A stretch of DNA of 64,000 bases from contig NZ_CP104861.1 of the NCBI RefSeq assembly GCF_025426255.1, positions 558,001-622,000 of the forward strand, given 5' to 3'. Made by a program: the position numbers and the translations under genes. The notes beneath the pieces were generated by a model. The model did no database searches. It was not told the DNA's origin and was given only the letters and a program-made list of their open reading frames with translations. Origin of the DNA: Pseudomonas fragi. Its GTDB lineage: Bacteria > Pseudomonadota > Gammaproteobacteria > Pseudomonadales > Pseudomonadaceae. Of the stretch, positions 44,125 through 54,068 are shown one piece after another. Every line of letters starts with the position of its first letter. Position 1 is the first letter of the stretch.

Positions 44125-44592
44125 GTGCGCCTGCGTTTGATCGCTGTCGGTTCGCGCATGCCTAAATGGGTGGAAGAAGGCTGGCATGAGTATGCCAAGC
44201 GTCTGCCATCCGAACTGGCTCTCGAACTGGTGGAAATACCGCTCAATACCCGTGGCAAGAATGCCGACGTGGCTCGCTTCATCCGTCAGGAAGGCGAGGC
44301 CATGCTGGCCAAGGTCGGCCCGGGTGAGCGGATCGTCACCCTCGAAGTGCACGGCAAGCCGTGGAGTACCGAGCAACTGGCGGTTGAACTCGACCGCTGG
44401 CGCCTGGATTCGCGAACGGTGAACTTTATGGTCGGCGGCCCGGAAGGGCTGGCGCCGGAAGTCTGCGCCCGCGCTGATCAGCGCTGGTCGCTGTCGCCGT
44501 TGACGTTGCCGCACCCGTTGGTAAGGATTCTGATCGGTGAGCAGTTGTACCGCGCCTGGACAGTGTTGTCCGGGCACCCTTACCACAAATAG
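44125..44592 (+). CDS. rlmH: 23S rRNA (pseudouridine1915-N3)-methyltransferase RlmH
   Basis: The 155-residue SPOUT methyltransferase modifies the pseudouridine at 1915 in helix 69 of 23S rRNA. Seen are [26 protein letters not shown], the cofactor knot [14 protein letters not shown] and the C-terminal [26 protein letters not shown], with final YHK residues as in the family. The start is GTG at 44125. It belongs to the conserved rsfS-rlmH-mrdA-rodA order. Confidence 0.97.
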   Translation: MRLRLIAVGSRMPKWVEEGWHEYAKRLPSELALELVEIPLNTRGKNADVARFIRQEGEAMLAKVGPGERIVTLEVHGKPWSTEQLAVELDRWRLDSRTVNFMVGGPEGLAPEVCARADQRWSLSPLTLPHPLVRILIGEQLYRAWTVLSGHPYHK

Positions 44593-44604
44593 TCAGCGTC
44601 CTGA

Positions 44605-46500
44605 ATGTCTCAGCCGATTCGCCTTAAAGACCACGAGAAAGACGCACGCCTTGTGCGTAGCCGAGTCGTGGTCGGCGCAATTGTCGTTGTAGCGCTCATT
44701 TGCGCGTTGATTGTGCGGCTGTACTATCTGCAGGTGGTGCAGTACGAATACCACTCCACCTTGTCAGAAAACAACCGGGTGCATGTGCGGCCGCTTCCTC
44801 CTCCCCGCGGCCTGATTTTTGACCGCAATGGTGTGGTTATCGCGGACAACCGGCCCAGCTTTAGCCTGACCATGACCCGTGAGCGTTCAAAGGGCTGGCA
44901 GCAGGAACTCGACGTTGTTGTCGAGATACTGGAGCTCACGCCTGAAGATCGCGCCCTGTTTGAAAAGCGCATGAAGCAGGGGCGGCGGCCATTTGAGGCC
45001 GTGCCCATCCTGTTTGAGCTCAACGAAGAACAGATCGCCCGGATTGCCGTGAACCAGTTCCGCCTGCCCGGGGTTGAGGTGGACGCGCAGTTAGTGCGTC
45101 ATTACCCGCAGGGCGCGCATTTTGCGCACTCGGTGGGCTATATGGGGCGGATCAACGAGAAAGAGCTTAAAACCCTCGATCCGGTCAGTTACAGCGGCAC
45201 CCACCATATTGGCAAAACCGGCATCGAGCGTTTCTACGAAGCCGAGCTGCACGGTCAGGTGGGTTACGAAGAAGTCGAAACCAATGCCCGCGGTCGCGTG
45301 TTGCGAGTACTTAAGCGCACAGACCCGATCCCCGGCAAAGACATCGTGCTCAGCCTCGATATCAAGCTGCAGGAGGCTGCCGAAGAAGCCCTTGCCGGGC
45401 GTCGTGGCGCGGTGGTCGCACTCAACCCGCTGACGGGCGAAGTGCTGGCCATGGTCAGCCAGCCGAGCTTCGACCCTAACCTGTTTGTGACCGGTATCAG
45501 CTTCAAGGCTTATGCAGAGCTGCGCGATTCGATTGATCGACCGTTGTTCAACCGCATCTTGCGCGGTCTGTATCCTCCGGGCTCGACCATCAAGCCCGCA
45601 GTGGCGATTGCAGGCCTGGACAGCGGCGTGATCAGCGGCGCAACGCGGGTTTATGACCCCGGCTATTACCAGTTGCCCAATTACGATCACAAATACCGTA
45701 ACTGGAACCGCACGGGTGATGGCTACGTCGATCTGGATACCGCAATCATGCGCTCCAACGACACTTATTTTTACGATCTGGCCCACAAGCTGGGTATTGA
45801 TCGCCTGTCTTCCTACATGAACCAGTTTGGAATTGGCCAGAAAGTCTCCCTCGACATGTTCGAAGAGTCTGCCGGGCTTATGCCGTCCCGTGAGTGGAAG
45901 CGTGCAACCCGGCGCCAGGCCTGGTTCCCGGGTGAGACGCTGATTCTGGGGATCGGTCAGGGCTATATGCAGTCCACGCCTTTGCAGCTGGCCCAAGCCA
46001 CGGCGCTGATTGCCAGCAAGGGCAAGTGGATCCGTCCGCATCTGGCCAAGACCATCGAGGGCGTGCCGCCGGTCGATCCGAACCCGATGCCCGATATCGT
46101 CCTGCGTGACCCGTCCAATTGGGCCAAGGTCACTCACGGCATGCAGCAAGTGGTGCATGGCGCACGCGGTACGGCGCGGGTTGCGGGCGTTGGCGCGCAA
46201 TACCTGATTGCTGGCAAGAGTGGTACGGCGCAGGTGGTGGCGATCAAACAGGGCGAAAAATACGACCGTTCCAAGGTTCAGGAACGTCATCGTGACCATG
46301 CCCTGTTCGTTGGCTTTGCTCCGGCCAATAACCCGCAAATTGCTGTCTCGGTCATGATTGAAAACGGCGAAGCCGGCAGTCGAGTGGCGTCGCCGGTGGT
46401 GCGTTCGGTCATGGACGCCTGGTTGCTGGGTGCAGACGGCAAACTCAAACCCGAGTACGGCGGTCCCGTAAAGGCAGAGGTTACGGCCAATGATCAGTAA
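44605..46500 (+). CDS. mrdA: Penicillin-binding protein 2 (elongasome transpeptidase)
   Basis: The 631-residue class B PBP cross-links peptidoglycan during side-wall growth. It has an N-terminal membrane anchor (VVVGAIVVVALICALIVRLYYLQ), the dimerisation domain with RPLPPPRGLIFDRNG, and the transpeptidase domain: SxxK in YPPGSTIKPAVAIAG, SND in MRSNDTYFYDL and KSGT in LIAGKSGTAQVV. It overlaps rodA by 11 bases, reflecting the obligate PBP2-RodA pairing. Confidence 0.97.
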   Translation: MSQPIRLKDHEKDARLVRSRVVVGAIVVVALICALIVRLYYLQVVQYEYHSTLSENNRVHVRPLPPPRGLIFDRNGVVIADNRPSFSLTMTRERSKGWQQELDVVVEILELTPEDRALFEKRMKQGRRPFEAVPILFELNEEQIARIAVNQFRLPGVEVDAQLVRHYPQGAHFAHSVGYMGRINEKELKTLDPVSYSGTHHIGKTGIERFYEAELHGQVGYEEVETNARGRVLRVLKRTDPIPGKDIVLSLDIKLQEAAEEALAGRRGAVVALNPLTGEVLAMVSQPSFDPNLFVTGISFKAYAELRDSIDRPLFNRILRGLYPPGSTIKPAVAIAGLDSGVISGATRVYDPGYYQLPNYDHKYRNWNRTGDGYVDLDTAIMRSNDTYFYDLAHKLGIDRLSSYMNQFGIGQKVSLDMFEESAGLMPSREWKRATRRQAWFPGETLILGIGQGYMQSTPLQLAQATALIASKGKWIRPHLAKTIEGVPPVDPNPMPDIVLRDPSNWAKVTHGMQQVVHGARGTARVAGVGAQYLIAGKSGTAQVVAIKQGEKYDRSKVQERHRDHALFVGFAPANNPQIAVSVMIENGEAGSRVASPVVRSVMDAWLLGADGKLKPEYGGPVKAEVTANDQ

Positions 46501-47635
46501 TTTTGACCGCATCCTCTCCAGTGAGGACGTGATGCGTCGCCGTGCCACGCTACTTCAGCGCTTGCATATCGATGGCCCGCTGCTGATTTTGCTCCTGACC
46601 CTGGCGGCTGGCAGTTTGTTTGTGCTGTATTCGGCCAGCGGCAAAAGCTGGGATTTGCTGAGCAAACAGGCGACTTCATTCGGCATCGGGCTGGTGTCGA
46701 TGTTTATCATCGCCCAGCTGGAGCCGCGCTTTATGGCACGCTGGGTGCCGATTGGCTACTTGATCGGGGTCATGTTGCTGGTGGTGGTGGACGTCATGGG
46801 CCACAACGCCATGGGGGCAACGCGCTGGATCAACATTCCGGGGGTTATTCGCTTCCAACCCTCGGAATTCATGAAAATCCTCATGCCGGCGACGATTGCC
46901 TGGTATCTGTCCAAGCGCACCTTGCCGCCGCAACTCAAGCATGTGGCGGTTAGCCTGATGCTGATCGGGGTACCCTTTGCCCTGATCGTGCGCCAGCCCG
47001 ACCTGGGTACGGCCTTGCTGGTACTGGCGGGTGGCGCGTTTGTACTGTTTATGGGCGGGTTGCGCTGGCGCTGGATCCTCAGCGTGCTGGCAGCGACAGT
47101 GCCGGTGGCGATTGCCATGTGGATGTTCGTGATGCACGACTACCAGAAGCAGCGCGTACTGACCTTCCTCGACCCTGAAAGCGATCCGCTGGGCACCGGT
47201 TGGAACATCATCCAGTCCAAGGCCGCCATCGGCTCGGGCGGGGTATTTGGTAAAGGCTGGTTGCTGGGCACCCAGTCGCACCTGGACTTTCTGCCTGAAA
47301 GCCACACCGACTTCATTATTGCGGTAATGGGCGAAGAGTTCGGGTTGGTAGGTATTTGCGCACTGCTGCTGATTTACCTGCTGTTGATTGGTCGTGGCCT
47401 GGTGATTACCGCCCAGGCGCAGACCCTGTTCGGAAAATTGCTGGCTGGCAGCCTGACCATGACGTTTTTTGTTTATGTTTTCGTCAACATCGGTATGGTC
47501 AGTGGCTTGTTACCGGTGGTGGGCGTGCCATTGCCATTTATCAGTTACGGCGGCACTTCGCTCGTGACGCTGTTGTCAGCGTTTGGGGTTTTGATGTCGA
47601 TTCACACACATCGCAAGTGGATCGCACAAGTTTGA
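46490..47635 (+). CDS. rodA: Rod shape-determining peptidoglycan glycosyltransferase RodA
   Basis: The 381-residue SEDS-family protein is a polytopic membrane glycosyltransferase that polymerises lipid II together with PBP2. Conserved elements are ATRWINIPGVIRFQPSEFMKI, VRQPDLGTALLVLAGG, LPESHTDFIIAVMGEEFGLVG and the C-terminal LLPVVGVPLPFISYGGTSLVT. Its start (ATG 46490) overlaps the mrdA stop by 11 bases. Confidence 0.97.
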   Translation: MISNFDRILSSEDVMRRRATLLQRLHIDGPLLILLLTLAAGSLFVLYSASGKSWDLLSKQATSFGIGLVSMFIIAQLEPRFMARWVPIGYLIGVMLLVVVDVMGHNAMGATRWINIPGVIRFQPSEFMKILMPATIAWYLSKRTLPPQLKHVAVSLMLIGVPFALIVRQPDLGTALLVLAGGAFVLFMGGLRWRWILSVLAATVPVAIAMWMFVMHDYQKQRVLTFLDPESDPLGTGWNIIQSKAAIGSGGVFGKGWLLGTQSHLDFLPESHTDFIIAVMGEEFGLVGICALLLIYLLLIGRGLVITAQAQTLFGKLLAGSLTMTFFVYVFVNIGMVSGLLPVVGVPLPFISYGGTSLVTLLSAFGVLMSIHTHRKWIAQV

Positions 47636-47652
47636 TTAAGGTGAACAATTCA

Positions 47653-48663
47653 ATGCAAGCAATGCGTGGCTGGGCCGCTCGATACGCGTCATGGGTGGGC
47701 CTGCTGGGTCTGTTCGGGGCAGCGCAGAGTGCGGTGGCCGGCGACTACGAAGGCTCGCCCCAGGTGGCTGAGTTCGTAGGTGAAATGACCCGCGATTATG
47801 GGTTTGCCGGTGAGCAGTTGATGGGCGTTTTCCGTGAGGCGGAACGCAAGCAGAGCATCCTCGATGCGATCTCGCGCCCGGCTGAGCGTGTCAAACAGTG
47901 GAAAGAGTACGGTCCGATGTTCCTCACCGACGCCCGGGTTGCCCGCGGTGTCGACTTTTGGCGTGAACACGAAGCCGTGCTGGCTCGTGCCGAGCAGGAA
48001 TACGGAGTCCCGGCCCAGGTGATTGTGTCGATCATCGGCGTCGAAACCTTTTATGGGCGCAATACCGGTAACTACCGGGTGATCGATGCACTGTCGACCC
48101 TGGGTTTTGATTACCCGCCGCGTGCCGAGTTTTTCCGCAAGGAGTTGCGAGAGTTTCTGCTGCTGACCCGCGAAGAGCAGGTTGACCCGCTGACGCTCAA
48201 AGGCTCCTATGCCGGTGCGATGGGTTTGCCGCAGTTCATGCCGAGCAGCTTCCGTGCCTATGCCGTGGATTTCGACGGTGACGGCCACATCAATATCTGG
48301 AGCAACCCAGACGATGCCATTGGCAGCGTTGCCAGCTACTTCAAGCGTCATGGCTGGGTAGCCGGTGAGCCGGTAGTAATACGGGCTGATGTGACGGGCG
48401 ATCGGGCCGATGAAGGCTTGACCCAGGGCATCGAGCCGGTCAAAACAGTCGGGGAGTTGCGAGCGCTGGGCTGGTCGAGTCATGATGCGCTGCGCGACGA
48501 CATGCCGGTTACGGCATTCCGTCTTGAAGGCGCCAATGGCCCTGAATACTGGATGGGCCTGAAGAACTTTTATGCGATCACGCGCTATAACAGAAGCGTG
48601 ATGTACGCCATGGCAGTGCATCAACTGTCCGACCTGCTGGTTCAAGCACGGGGCAACAAGTAA
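47653..48663 (+). CDS. mltB: Membrane-bound lytic murein transglycosylase B (MltB)
   Basis: The 336-residue enzyme cleaves the MurNAc-GlcNAc bond, forming 1,6-anhydroMurNAc. It has an N-terminal signal sequence (GWAARYASWVGLLGLFGAAQSAVAG), not an evident lipobox, and the SLT_2 domain with the catalytic glutamate in IVSIIGVETFYGRNTGNYRV. GSYAGAMGLPQFMPSSFRAYAVDFDGDGHINIW follows. I choose the ATG at 47653 (AAGGTG upstream); the open frame from 47356 overlaps rodA. Its TAATG junction couples it to rlpA. A second MltB-type gene lies at 54069-55373. Confidence 0.93.
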   Translation: MQAMRGWAARYASWVGLLGLFGAAQSAVAGDYEGSPQVAEFVGEMTRDYGFAGEQLMGVFREAERKQSILDAISRPAERVKQWKEYGPMFLTDARVARGVDFWREHEAVLARAEQEYGVPAQVIVSIIGVETFYGRNTGNYRVIDALSTLGFDYPPRAEFFRKELREFLLLTREEQVDPLTLKGSYAGAMGLPQFMPSSFRAYAVDFDGDGHINIWSNPDDAIGSVASYFKRHGWVAGEPVVIRADVTGDRADEGLTQGIEPVKTVGELRALGWSSHDALRDDMPVTAFRLEGANGPEYWMGLKNFYAITRYNRSVMYAMAVHQLSDLLVQARGNK

Positions 48664-49652
48664 TGCCGTTTTTAGCGATTCGCACACCTTTGAAACTCGC
48701 TGCCTGCGCCGCTATCGCGCTGCTGGTGGTGAGCTGCTCCAGCAGTCGCTCGAGCAACCCGCAGACATCAAGTGGCGTCAGTTCCAAGCCGGGCCTGGAC
48801 ATCAACCGCGCGCACAAGGACGGCGCGCCGTGGTGGGATGTCGACGTATCGCGTATCCCCGATGCCACGCCGACCCTGCACAGCGGTCCCTACAAGGCTG
48901 CGCCGTACTCGGTGCTGGGCAAGACCTACTTCCCGATGCAAGAGTCCAAGACCTATGTCGCCTCTGGCACTGCGTCCTGGTACGGCACCAAGTTCCACGG
49001 GCAGAACACCGCCAATGGCGAGGTCTATGACCTGTATGGCATGAGCGCGGCACACAAGACCCTGCCGCTGCCCAGCTACGTCAAGGTGACCAATCTCGAC
49101 AACGGCAAGGCTGTGGTTTTGCGGGTTAACGATCGTGGCCCGTTTTATTCGGACCGTATTATCGATCTGTCCTACGCTGCCGCCAAAAAACTCGGTTATG
49201 CCGAAACTGGCACGGCGCGGGTCAAGGTTGAAGGCATTGATCCTCAAGCCTGGTGGGCCCAGCGTGGTCGCCCGGCACCCTTGATGCTCAATGAGCCGAA
49301 AATGGCCCAGAACACCGCTCCGACCGTGTCGACCGGCAAGGTGGAACAATGGACGCCGCCAGCCCAGCAGCATGCCGCCGATGTCGTGCCTGTTACCCCG
49401 ATGGTCAAGGGCCAGGGTACGTATTTGCAGGTAGGCGCCTTTGCCAATCCTGACGCTGCCGAGTTGCTTCGTTCCAAGCTCAGTGGCATGGTCAGCGCTC
49501 CTGTATTTATCAGCTCGATTGTGCGCAATCAGCAGACCTTGCACCGCGTGCGTCTGGGGCCTATCGCCTCGGCAGGCGAGGTGACACAAATGCAAAACAG
49601 CGTGCGTCTGGCCAATTTGGGCCAGCCAAGCGTTGTGACGTCGGATCAGTAA
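48663..49652 (+). CDS. rlpA: RlpA lipoprotein (septal ring endolytic transglycosylase type)
   Basis: The 329-residue lipoprotein has a signal with the lipobox VVSC (ALLVVSCSSSRSS). The double-psi beta-barrel catalytic domain (about residues 98-190; GTASWYGTKFHGQNTANGE, VLRVNDRGPFYSDRIIDLS) follows. A C-terminal SPOR domain (about 255-325; GTYLQVGAFANPDAAELLRSKL) binds stripped glycan strands at the septum. In P. aeruginosa RlpA is a lytic transglycosylase needed for cell separation. Start and mltB stop overlap (TAATG). Confidence 0.96.
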   Translation: MPFLAIRTPLKLAACAAIALLVVSCSSSRSSNPQTSSGVSSKPGLDINRAHKDGAPWWDVDVSRIPDATPTLHSGPYKAAPYSVLGKTYFPMQESKTYVASGTASWYGTKFHGQNTANGEVYDLYGMSAAHKTLPLPSYVKVTNLDNGKAVVLRVNDRGPFYSDRIIDLSYAAAKKLGYAETGTARVKVEGIDPQAWWAQRGRPAPLMLNEPKMAQNTAPTVSTGKVEQWTPPAQQHAADVVPVTPMVKGQGTYLQVGAFANPDAAELLRSKLSGMVSAPVFISSIVRNQQTLHRVRLGPIASAGEVTQMQNSVRLANLGQPSVVTSDQ

Positions 49653-49663
49653 CACCGATCAAA

Positions 49664-49696
49664 GCGTTGGGCCAGGAGTGTTCCAGGCCCAAACGC
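49664..49696. terminator. Imperfect hairpin after rlpA
   Basis: GCGTTGGGCCAGGA and TCCAGGCCCAAACGC pair over about 13 positions with one bulged A and one A-A mismatch. No T-run follows on the plus strand, so termination is uncertain; it could equally be an mRNA-stabilising structure before dacC. Confidence 0.35.
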
Positions 49697-49828
49697 AGTT
49701 GTAGAGGTCAAGAATAAAAGCCCTTCGAGGGGCCAGGCTTGCAACTGAATACGCGGCAGCCAGTCAAAGGACTGCCTGTACAGTTTTGCCCGTGAGGGTA
49801 AGTTTCCATTAACAACTTCGAGAGACGG

Positions 49829-50986
49829 ATGAACATCACCACCTTTGCCAAACGCCTGTGCCTGCTTGTACCGCTGATCGTAACGCCTGCCGCCTGGGCA
49901 GTCGAAATGATGCCGTCGCCACCACAACTTGCAGCCAAGTCCTATGTTCTGATGGATGCCAGCAGCGGTAACGTGCTGGTTGAGAACAACGGTGACCAGC
50001 GTCTGCCGCCAGCCAGCCTGACCAAGCTGATGACTGCTTACATCGCGACCCTGGAAATCCGTCGTGGACAGATCGGCGAAAACGATCCGGTAACTGTCAG
50101 CGAAAACGCATGGCGTACCGGTGGTTCGCGGATGTTCATCAAGGTCGGCACTCAAGTGTCGGTCAGCGACCTGCTGCACGGGATCATCATTCAGTCGGGT
50201 AACGACGCCAGCGTTGCCTTGTCCGAGCACATTGCCGGCAGCGAAGACGCATTTGCCGACATCATGAACAAAACGGCGGGCGAGTTGGGCATGTCCAACA
50301 GCCACTTCATGAACCCGACTGGTCTGCCGAACCCGGATCACTACTCGTCGGCTCACGACATGTCGTTGCTGGCTCGCGCCATCATTCATGAAGACCCGAC
50401 TCACTACGCGATCTACTCGCAGAAAGAGTTCTTCTGGAACGGCATCAAGCAGCCTAACCGCAACCTGTTGCTGTGGCGTGACAAGACCGTTGACGGTCTG
50501 AAAACCGGTCACACCGACGAAGCTGGTTACTGCATGGTGTCTTCGGCTGTACGTGATGGCATGCGCCTGATCGCCGTGGTGTTCGGCACCAACAGCGAAG
50601 TGGCCCGTGCTGCCGAGACCCAGAAGCTGCTGACCTACGGTTTCCGCTTCTTCGAAACCCAGACCTTCTACCAGAAGGGCGTAGAACTGGCTCAGGCGCC
50701 AGTCTGGAAAGGCACGACCAACCAGGTTAAAGCCGGTCTGGCCGAAGACTTGACCATGACCCTGCCTAAAGGCCAATTGAAAAAGCTGGCTGCAAGCATG
50801 ACCATGAACCCGCAACTGATGGCCCCTATCGCCAAAGGCGATGTGATTGGCAAGGTTGAGGTCAAGCTCGATGACAAGGTTGTGCACAGCGCTGACCTGA
50901 TCGCACTTGAACCCGTTGAGGAAGGTGGTATTTTCCGACGCGTTTGGGACAGCATCCGTCTATTCTTTTACGGGCTGTTCAACTGA
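49829..50986 (+). CDS. dacC: D-alanyl-D-alanine carboxypeptidase (PBP5/6 type)
   Basis: The 385-residue low-molecular-weight PBP trims the terminal D-alanine of stem pentapeptides. It has a signal peptide (MNITTFAKRLCLLVPLIVTPAAWA). The catalytic SxxK is in LPPASLTKLMTAYIA, SGN in IIQSGNDASVAL and KTG in DGLKTGHTDEAGY. The PBP5 C-terminal beta domain (KGQLKKLAASMTMNPQLMAPI) follows, and an amphipathic anchor helix ends the protein (RRVWDSIRLFFYGLFN). The symbol follows P. aeruginosa naming; dacA is equally used. The 176-base gap before it probably holds a promoter. Confidence 0.94.
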   Translation: MNITTFAKRLCLLVPLIVTPAAWAVEMMPSPPQLAAKSYVLMDASSGNVLVENNGDQRLPPASLTKLMTAYIATLEIRRGQIGENDPVTVSENAWRTGGSRMFIKVGTQVSVSDLLHGIIIQSGNDASVALSEHIAGSEDAFADIMNKTAGELGMSNSHFMNPTGLPNPDHYSSAHDMSLLARAIIHEDPTHYAIYSQKEFFWNGIKQPNRNLLLWRDKTVDGLKTGHTDEAGYCMVSSAVRDGMRLIAVVFGTNSEVARAAETQKLLTYGFRFFETQTFYQKGVELAQAPVWKGTTNQVKAGLAEDLTMTLPKGQLKKLAASMTMNPQLMAPIAKGDVIGKVEVKLDDKVVHSADLIALEPVEEGGIFRRVWDSIRLFFYGLFN

Positions 50987-51004
50987 TTTCATCCACCAGT
51001 GTGA

Positions 51005-51027
51005 CCCCGCGCCCACCCTGCGCGGGG
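51005..51027 (+). terminator. GC-rich hairpin after dacC
   Basis: CCCCGCGC and GCGCGGGG form an 8-bp stem around CCACCCT, followed by CACGTTTG. The T-tract is short, so termination may be partial. Confidence 0.55.
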
Positions 51028-51064
51028 CACGTTTGTAGCTCAGGGCTTACGAGGCCGTTACGCC

Positions 51065-51340
51065 ATGACCGATACCGAAGTAAAGGCGCCAAAGATCGAA
51101 TTTCCTAACGTTGACTACCCGGTTAAGGTGATCAGCGATACAGGCGTGGGTAACAAGGACAAGATCATCGACATCGTCAAGAAACACGCGACGATCAATC
51201 ATGACCGTGTTGACGAGCGCCAAAGCAGTAACGGCAAATACACGACGATCCAGTTGCACATCGTGGCAACTGATCAGGACCAGCTTTACAACATCAACAG
51301 CGATCTGCGAGCCACCGGCTTCGTGCATATGGTGTTGTGA
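51065..51340 (+). CDS. ybeD: DUF493 (YbeD-like) protein
   Basis: The 91-residue protein matches the YbeD/DUF493 family, an ACT-like small regulatory fold: [37 protein letters not shown] and the C-terminal [11 protein letters not shown] are characteristic. It sits between the D-Ala carboxypeptidase gene and lipB, exactly as in E. coli dacA-ybeD-lipB. A regulatory role in lipoate metabolism or envelope processes has been suggested by position only. Its stop overlaps the lipB start. Confidence 0.93.
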   Translation: MTDTEVKAPKIEFPNVDYPVKVISDTGVGNKDKIIDIVKKHATINHDRVDERQSSNGKYTTIQLHIVATDQDQLYNINSDLRATGFVHMVL

Positions 51341-51993
51341 TGTTGCAGGCCTTGGGTATTCGCGAGCTGGGTTTGCTTGACTACGAGCGCAGCTGGCTGG
51401 CGATGCAGCGGTTTACCGATGAGCGCAAACTTGACCCGGACACGCCAGACGAAGTCTGGCTGGTGCAGCACCCACCGGTGTTTACCCAAGGCCAGGCAGG
51501 CAAGGCCGAGCATCTGTTGCTACCGGGTGATATCCCGGTAATCAAGTCGGATCGCGGTGGTCAGGTGACCTATCACGGTCCTGGCCAGTTGGTCGCTTAC
51601 CTGATGCTCGACGTACGCCGGCTGGGCTATGGTGTACGTGAGCTGGTAACGCGGATGGAACAGTGCCTGATCGACCTGCTCGCCAGTTATGGCGTGAGCG
51701 CTGCAGCCAAGGCCGATGCGCCTGGGGTGTATGTTGATGGCGCGAAAATAGCCTCTCTGGGGCTGCGGATACGTAATGGCTGCTCCTTCCACGGTCTGGC
51801 CCTGAATGTGGACATGGACCTGGAACCGTTTCGACGGATTAACCCCTGTGGTTACGCGGGGCTGGCGATGACCCAGCTGCGTGACCATGCAGGGCCGATT
51901 GAATTTGCCGAGGTAGGTGCCCGGCTGCGTGCGCAGCTCGTCAAACACCTCGACTATGCTGAGCAGACGACCCTGACGGGCGGAATCGACTGA
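51337..51993 (+). CDS. lipB: Octanoyl-[acyl-carrier-protein]:protein octanoyltransferase
   Basis: The 218-residue enzyme moves octanoate from ACP to lipoyl domains. Conserved parts are [64 protein letters not shown] and the active-site [13 protein letters not shown] with its cysteine. The start is the GTG at 51337, overlapping the ybeD stop, or the ATG three bases later. With LipA it supplies the lipoate used by AcoC and the housekeeping dehydrogenases. Confidence 0.96.
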   Translation: MMLQALGIRELGLLDYERSWLAMQRFTDERKLDPDTPDEVWLVQHPPVFTQGQAGKAEHLLLPGDIPVIKSDRGGQVTYHGPGQLVAYLMLDVRRLGYGVRELVTRMEQCLIDLLASYGVSAAAKADAPGVYVDGAKIASLGLRIRNGCSFHGLALNVDMDLEPFRRINPCGYAGLAMTQLRDHAGPIEFAEVGARLRAQLVKHLDYAEQTTLTGGID

Positions 51994-51994
51994 T

Positions 51995-53035
51995 ATGACT
52001 ACTGCGCAAGACGCTGTTCAAACCCTGATCCCGACGCTGGACATCTCAGAACGTGCAGCCCGCGCAAGCGAGGCCCGTTCCAAAGTTGAGACCGGCGTCA
52101 AATTGCGCGGTGCCGAAAAGGTTGCGCGTATCCCGGTCAAGATCATTCCGACCACCGAGCTGCCGAAGAAGCCTGACTGGATTCGTGTGCGCATCCCGGT
52201 TTCGCCTGAGGTCGACCGCATCAAGTCATTGCTGCGCAAGCACAAGCTGCACAGCGTGTGCGAAGAAGCTTCCTGCCCGAACCTGGGCGAGTGCTTCTCG
52301 GGCGGCACTGCGACGTTCATGATCATGGGCGATATCTGCACCCGTCGCTGCCCGTTCTGCGACGTGGGTCACGGCCGACCGAAGCCTCTGGACGTCAACG
52401 AGCCACAAAGCCTGGCAGTTGCCATTGCTGACCTGCGCTTGAAGTACGTAGTGATCACCTCGGTTGACCGCGACGACCTGCGTGATGGCGGCGCTCAGCA
52501 CTTTGCCGACTGCATCCGCGAGATCCGCAAGCTGTCGCCGGGCGTGCTCCTCGAAACCCTGGTTCCGGACTACCGTGGTCGCATGGACGTTGCGCTGGAA
52601 ATCACCGCAGCCGAGCCACCGGACGTGTTCAACCATAACCTCGAAACCGTGCCGCGCCTGTACAAGGCTGCGCGTCCTGGTTCCGACTATCAGTGGTCGC
52701 TGACCTTGCTGCAGCGCTTCAAGCAGATGATGCCGCACATCCCGACCAAATCCGGCCTGATGCTGGGTCTGGGCGAGACGGACGAAGAAGTGATCGAAGT
52801 AATGAAGCGCATGCGTGAGCACGACATCGATATGCTGACCCTGGGCCAGTACTTGCAGCCGTCGCGTAGCCACTTGCCGGTACAGCGTTTCGTACACCCG
52901 GACGTGTTTGCCTGGTTCGCCGAGGAAGGCTACAAAATGGGCTTCAAAAACGTGGCATCGGGCCCGCTGGTACGTTCTTCGTACCACGCCGATGAGCAAG
53001 CCAAGCTGGTCAAATCCATGCTGGTGAGTGCTTGA
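51995..53035 (+). CDS. lipA: Lipoyl synthase (radical SAM)
   Basis: The 346-residue radical SAM enzyme inserts two sulfurs into protein-bound octanoate. It has the auxiliary cluster motif [12 protein letters not shown], the radical SAM motif [11 protein letters not shown] and the C-terminal RSSYHADE serine ligand. It begins one base after the lipB stop and has a 60-residue N-terminal extension typical of pseudomonads. Confidence 0.98.
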   Translation: MTTAQDAVQTLIPTLDISERAARASEARSKVETGVKLRGAEKVARIPVKIIPTTELPKKPDWIRVRIPVSPEVDRIKSLLRKHKLHSVCEEASCPNLGECFSGGTATFMIMGDICTRRCPFCDVGHGRPKPLDVNEPQSLAVAIADLRLKYVVITSVDRDDLRDGGAQHFADCIREIRKLSPGVLLETLVPDYRGRMDVALEITAAEPPDVFNHNLETVPRLYKAARPGSDYQWSLTLLQRFKQMMPHIPTKSGLMLGLGETDEEVIEVMKRMREHDIDMLTLGQYLQPSRSHLPVQRFVHPDVFAWFAEEGYKMGFKNVASGPLVRSSYHADEQAKLVKSMLVSA

Positions 53036-53039
53036 TTCC

Positions 53040-53993
53040 ATGAACAGCCGGCTCACCGCGCACGTGTCTTTCAAGGCTCACAGCGCGGTGCCCGCGTTGC
53101 CCGCTGGCGGGGTGATCGCACTGATCGCCCCGGCAGGTCCCGCCGAACTTGATCTGAACCTCGCTACCCAATGGGTGCAGGCTCGTGGCTATCAGCTACG
53201 GGTTTTTCCAGGCGTGTGGGAAAAAGATGGCTATCTCGCAGGCTCCGATGCGGTGCGTTTACGCGACCTGCACGCTGCCTTTGCTGATGACAATATTGAT
53301 GCGATTTTCTGTTTGCGCGGCGGCTATGGCTCCCCGCGTCTGCTGGATGGTATCGATTTTGAGCTTCTGCGCCGTCATCCCAAGCCATTTGTGGGTTACA
53401 GCGATATCACCGCGTTGCATCTGGCGATCACCCGTTACGCGGGCTTTGTGACCTTTCACGGGCCGATGCTTAACGCTGATCTGTTGGGCAATAAACAGCC
53501 GCCGACCGAGTCTTCACTGCTACGTATGCTCAGTGGGCAGCAATCGCCCGTCCTGGAGCATCCAGCTGCCTACCCGTTAACGACCATTGCCCCGGGCTGC
53601 GCCAGCGGGCGTTTGCTGGGCGGTAACCTGTCGATGATCTGCGCCGCTATGGGGACCGCGTTCGAGCTGGATGGCGAGGACATCGTTCTCTTTATCGAAG
53701 ACGTCAACGAGCCGCTGTACCGGGTTGACCGCCTGCTCACGCATTTGCGGTTGGCAGGCAAGCTCAACAGGTTGCGCGGGGTTTTGGTGGGGGATGTGGC
53801 AGGCGTTGATGTTCAGGCGCTTGAGCGGTTGCTTGCACGGGAGCTGGGCACGCTTGGCATTCCTGTGTTGGCGGGATGGCGCAGCGGGCATTGCGACCCG
53901 AACCTGACATTGCCGATGGGCGCTCAGGTGCGCCTCGATGCGGACAAGCAGCAGTTGGTGCTTGAGCAGGCGGTATTAACAGCTGTGGGCTAA
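53040..53993 (+). CDS. ldcA: LD-carboxypeptidase (muramoyltetrapeptide carboxypeptidase)
   Basis: The 317-residue S66-family peptidase removes the terminal D-alanine from recycled tetrapeptides in the cytoplasm. Typical stretches are GGVIALIAPAGPAELD, the IFCLRGGYGSPRLLDGIDF loop, the nucleophile serine in KPFVGYSDITALHLAI, GGNLSMICAAMGT and the C-terminal RSGHCDPNLTLPMGAQV with the catalytic histidine. I start it at the ATG at 53040, four bases after the lipA stop; an in-frame ATG-less extension begins at 53028. It complements Mpl in peptidoglycan recycling. Confidence 0.93.
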   Translation: MNSRLTAHVSFKAHSAVPALPAGGVIALIAPAGPAELDLNLATQWVQARGYQLRVFPGVWEKDGYLAGSDAVRLRDLHAAFADDNIDAIFCLRGGYGSPRLLDGIDFELLRRHPKPFVGYSDITALHLAITRYAGFVTFHGPMLNADLLGNKQPPTESSLLRMLSGQQSPVLEHPAAYPLTTIAPGCASGRLLGGNLSMICAAMGTAFELDGEDIVLFIEDVNEPLYRVDRLLTHLRLAGKLNRLRGVLVGDVAGVDVQALERLLARELGTLGIPVLAGWRSGHCDPNLTLPMGAQVRLDADKQQLVLEQAVLTAVG

Positions 53994-53996
53994 TCC

Positions 53997-54060
53997 TGTG
54001 GGAGCGAGCCTGCTCGCGAACAGCCGTCGTAATCCGTTCGCGAGCAGGCTCGCTCCCACA
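53997..54060. repeat. REP doublet with 25-bp perfect arms
   Basis: The arms 53997-54021 and 54036-54060 are exact reverse complements beginning TGTGGGAGCGAGCCTGCTCG, with a 14-base loop. It fills the gap between the convergent ldcA and lytic transglycosylase genes, where it would form a hairpin in both transcripts. Confidence 0.92.
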
Positions 54061-54068
54061 TCTGCTAG

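Noticed and set aside
47356..47652. Upstream extension of the mltB frame into rodA
   Set aside because: rodA is clear in the other frame; a ribosome-binding site and signal sequence support the ATG at 47653.
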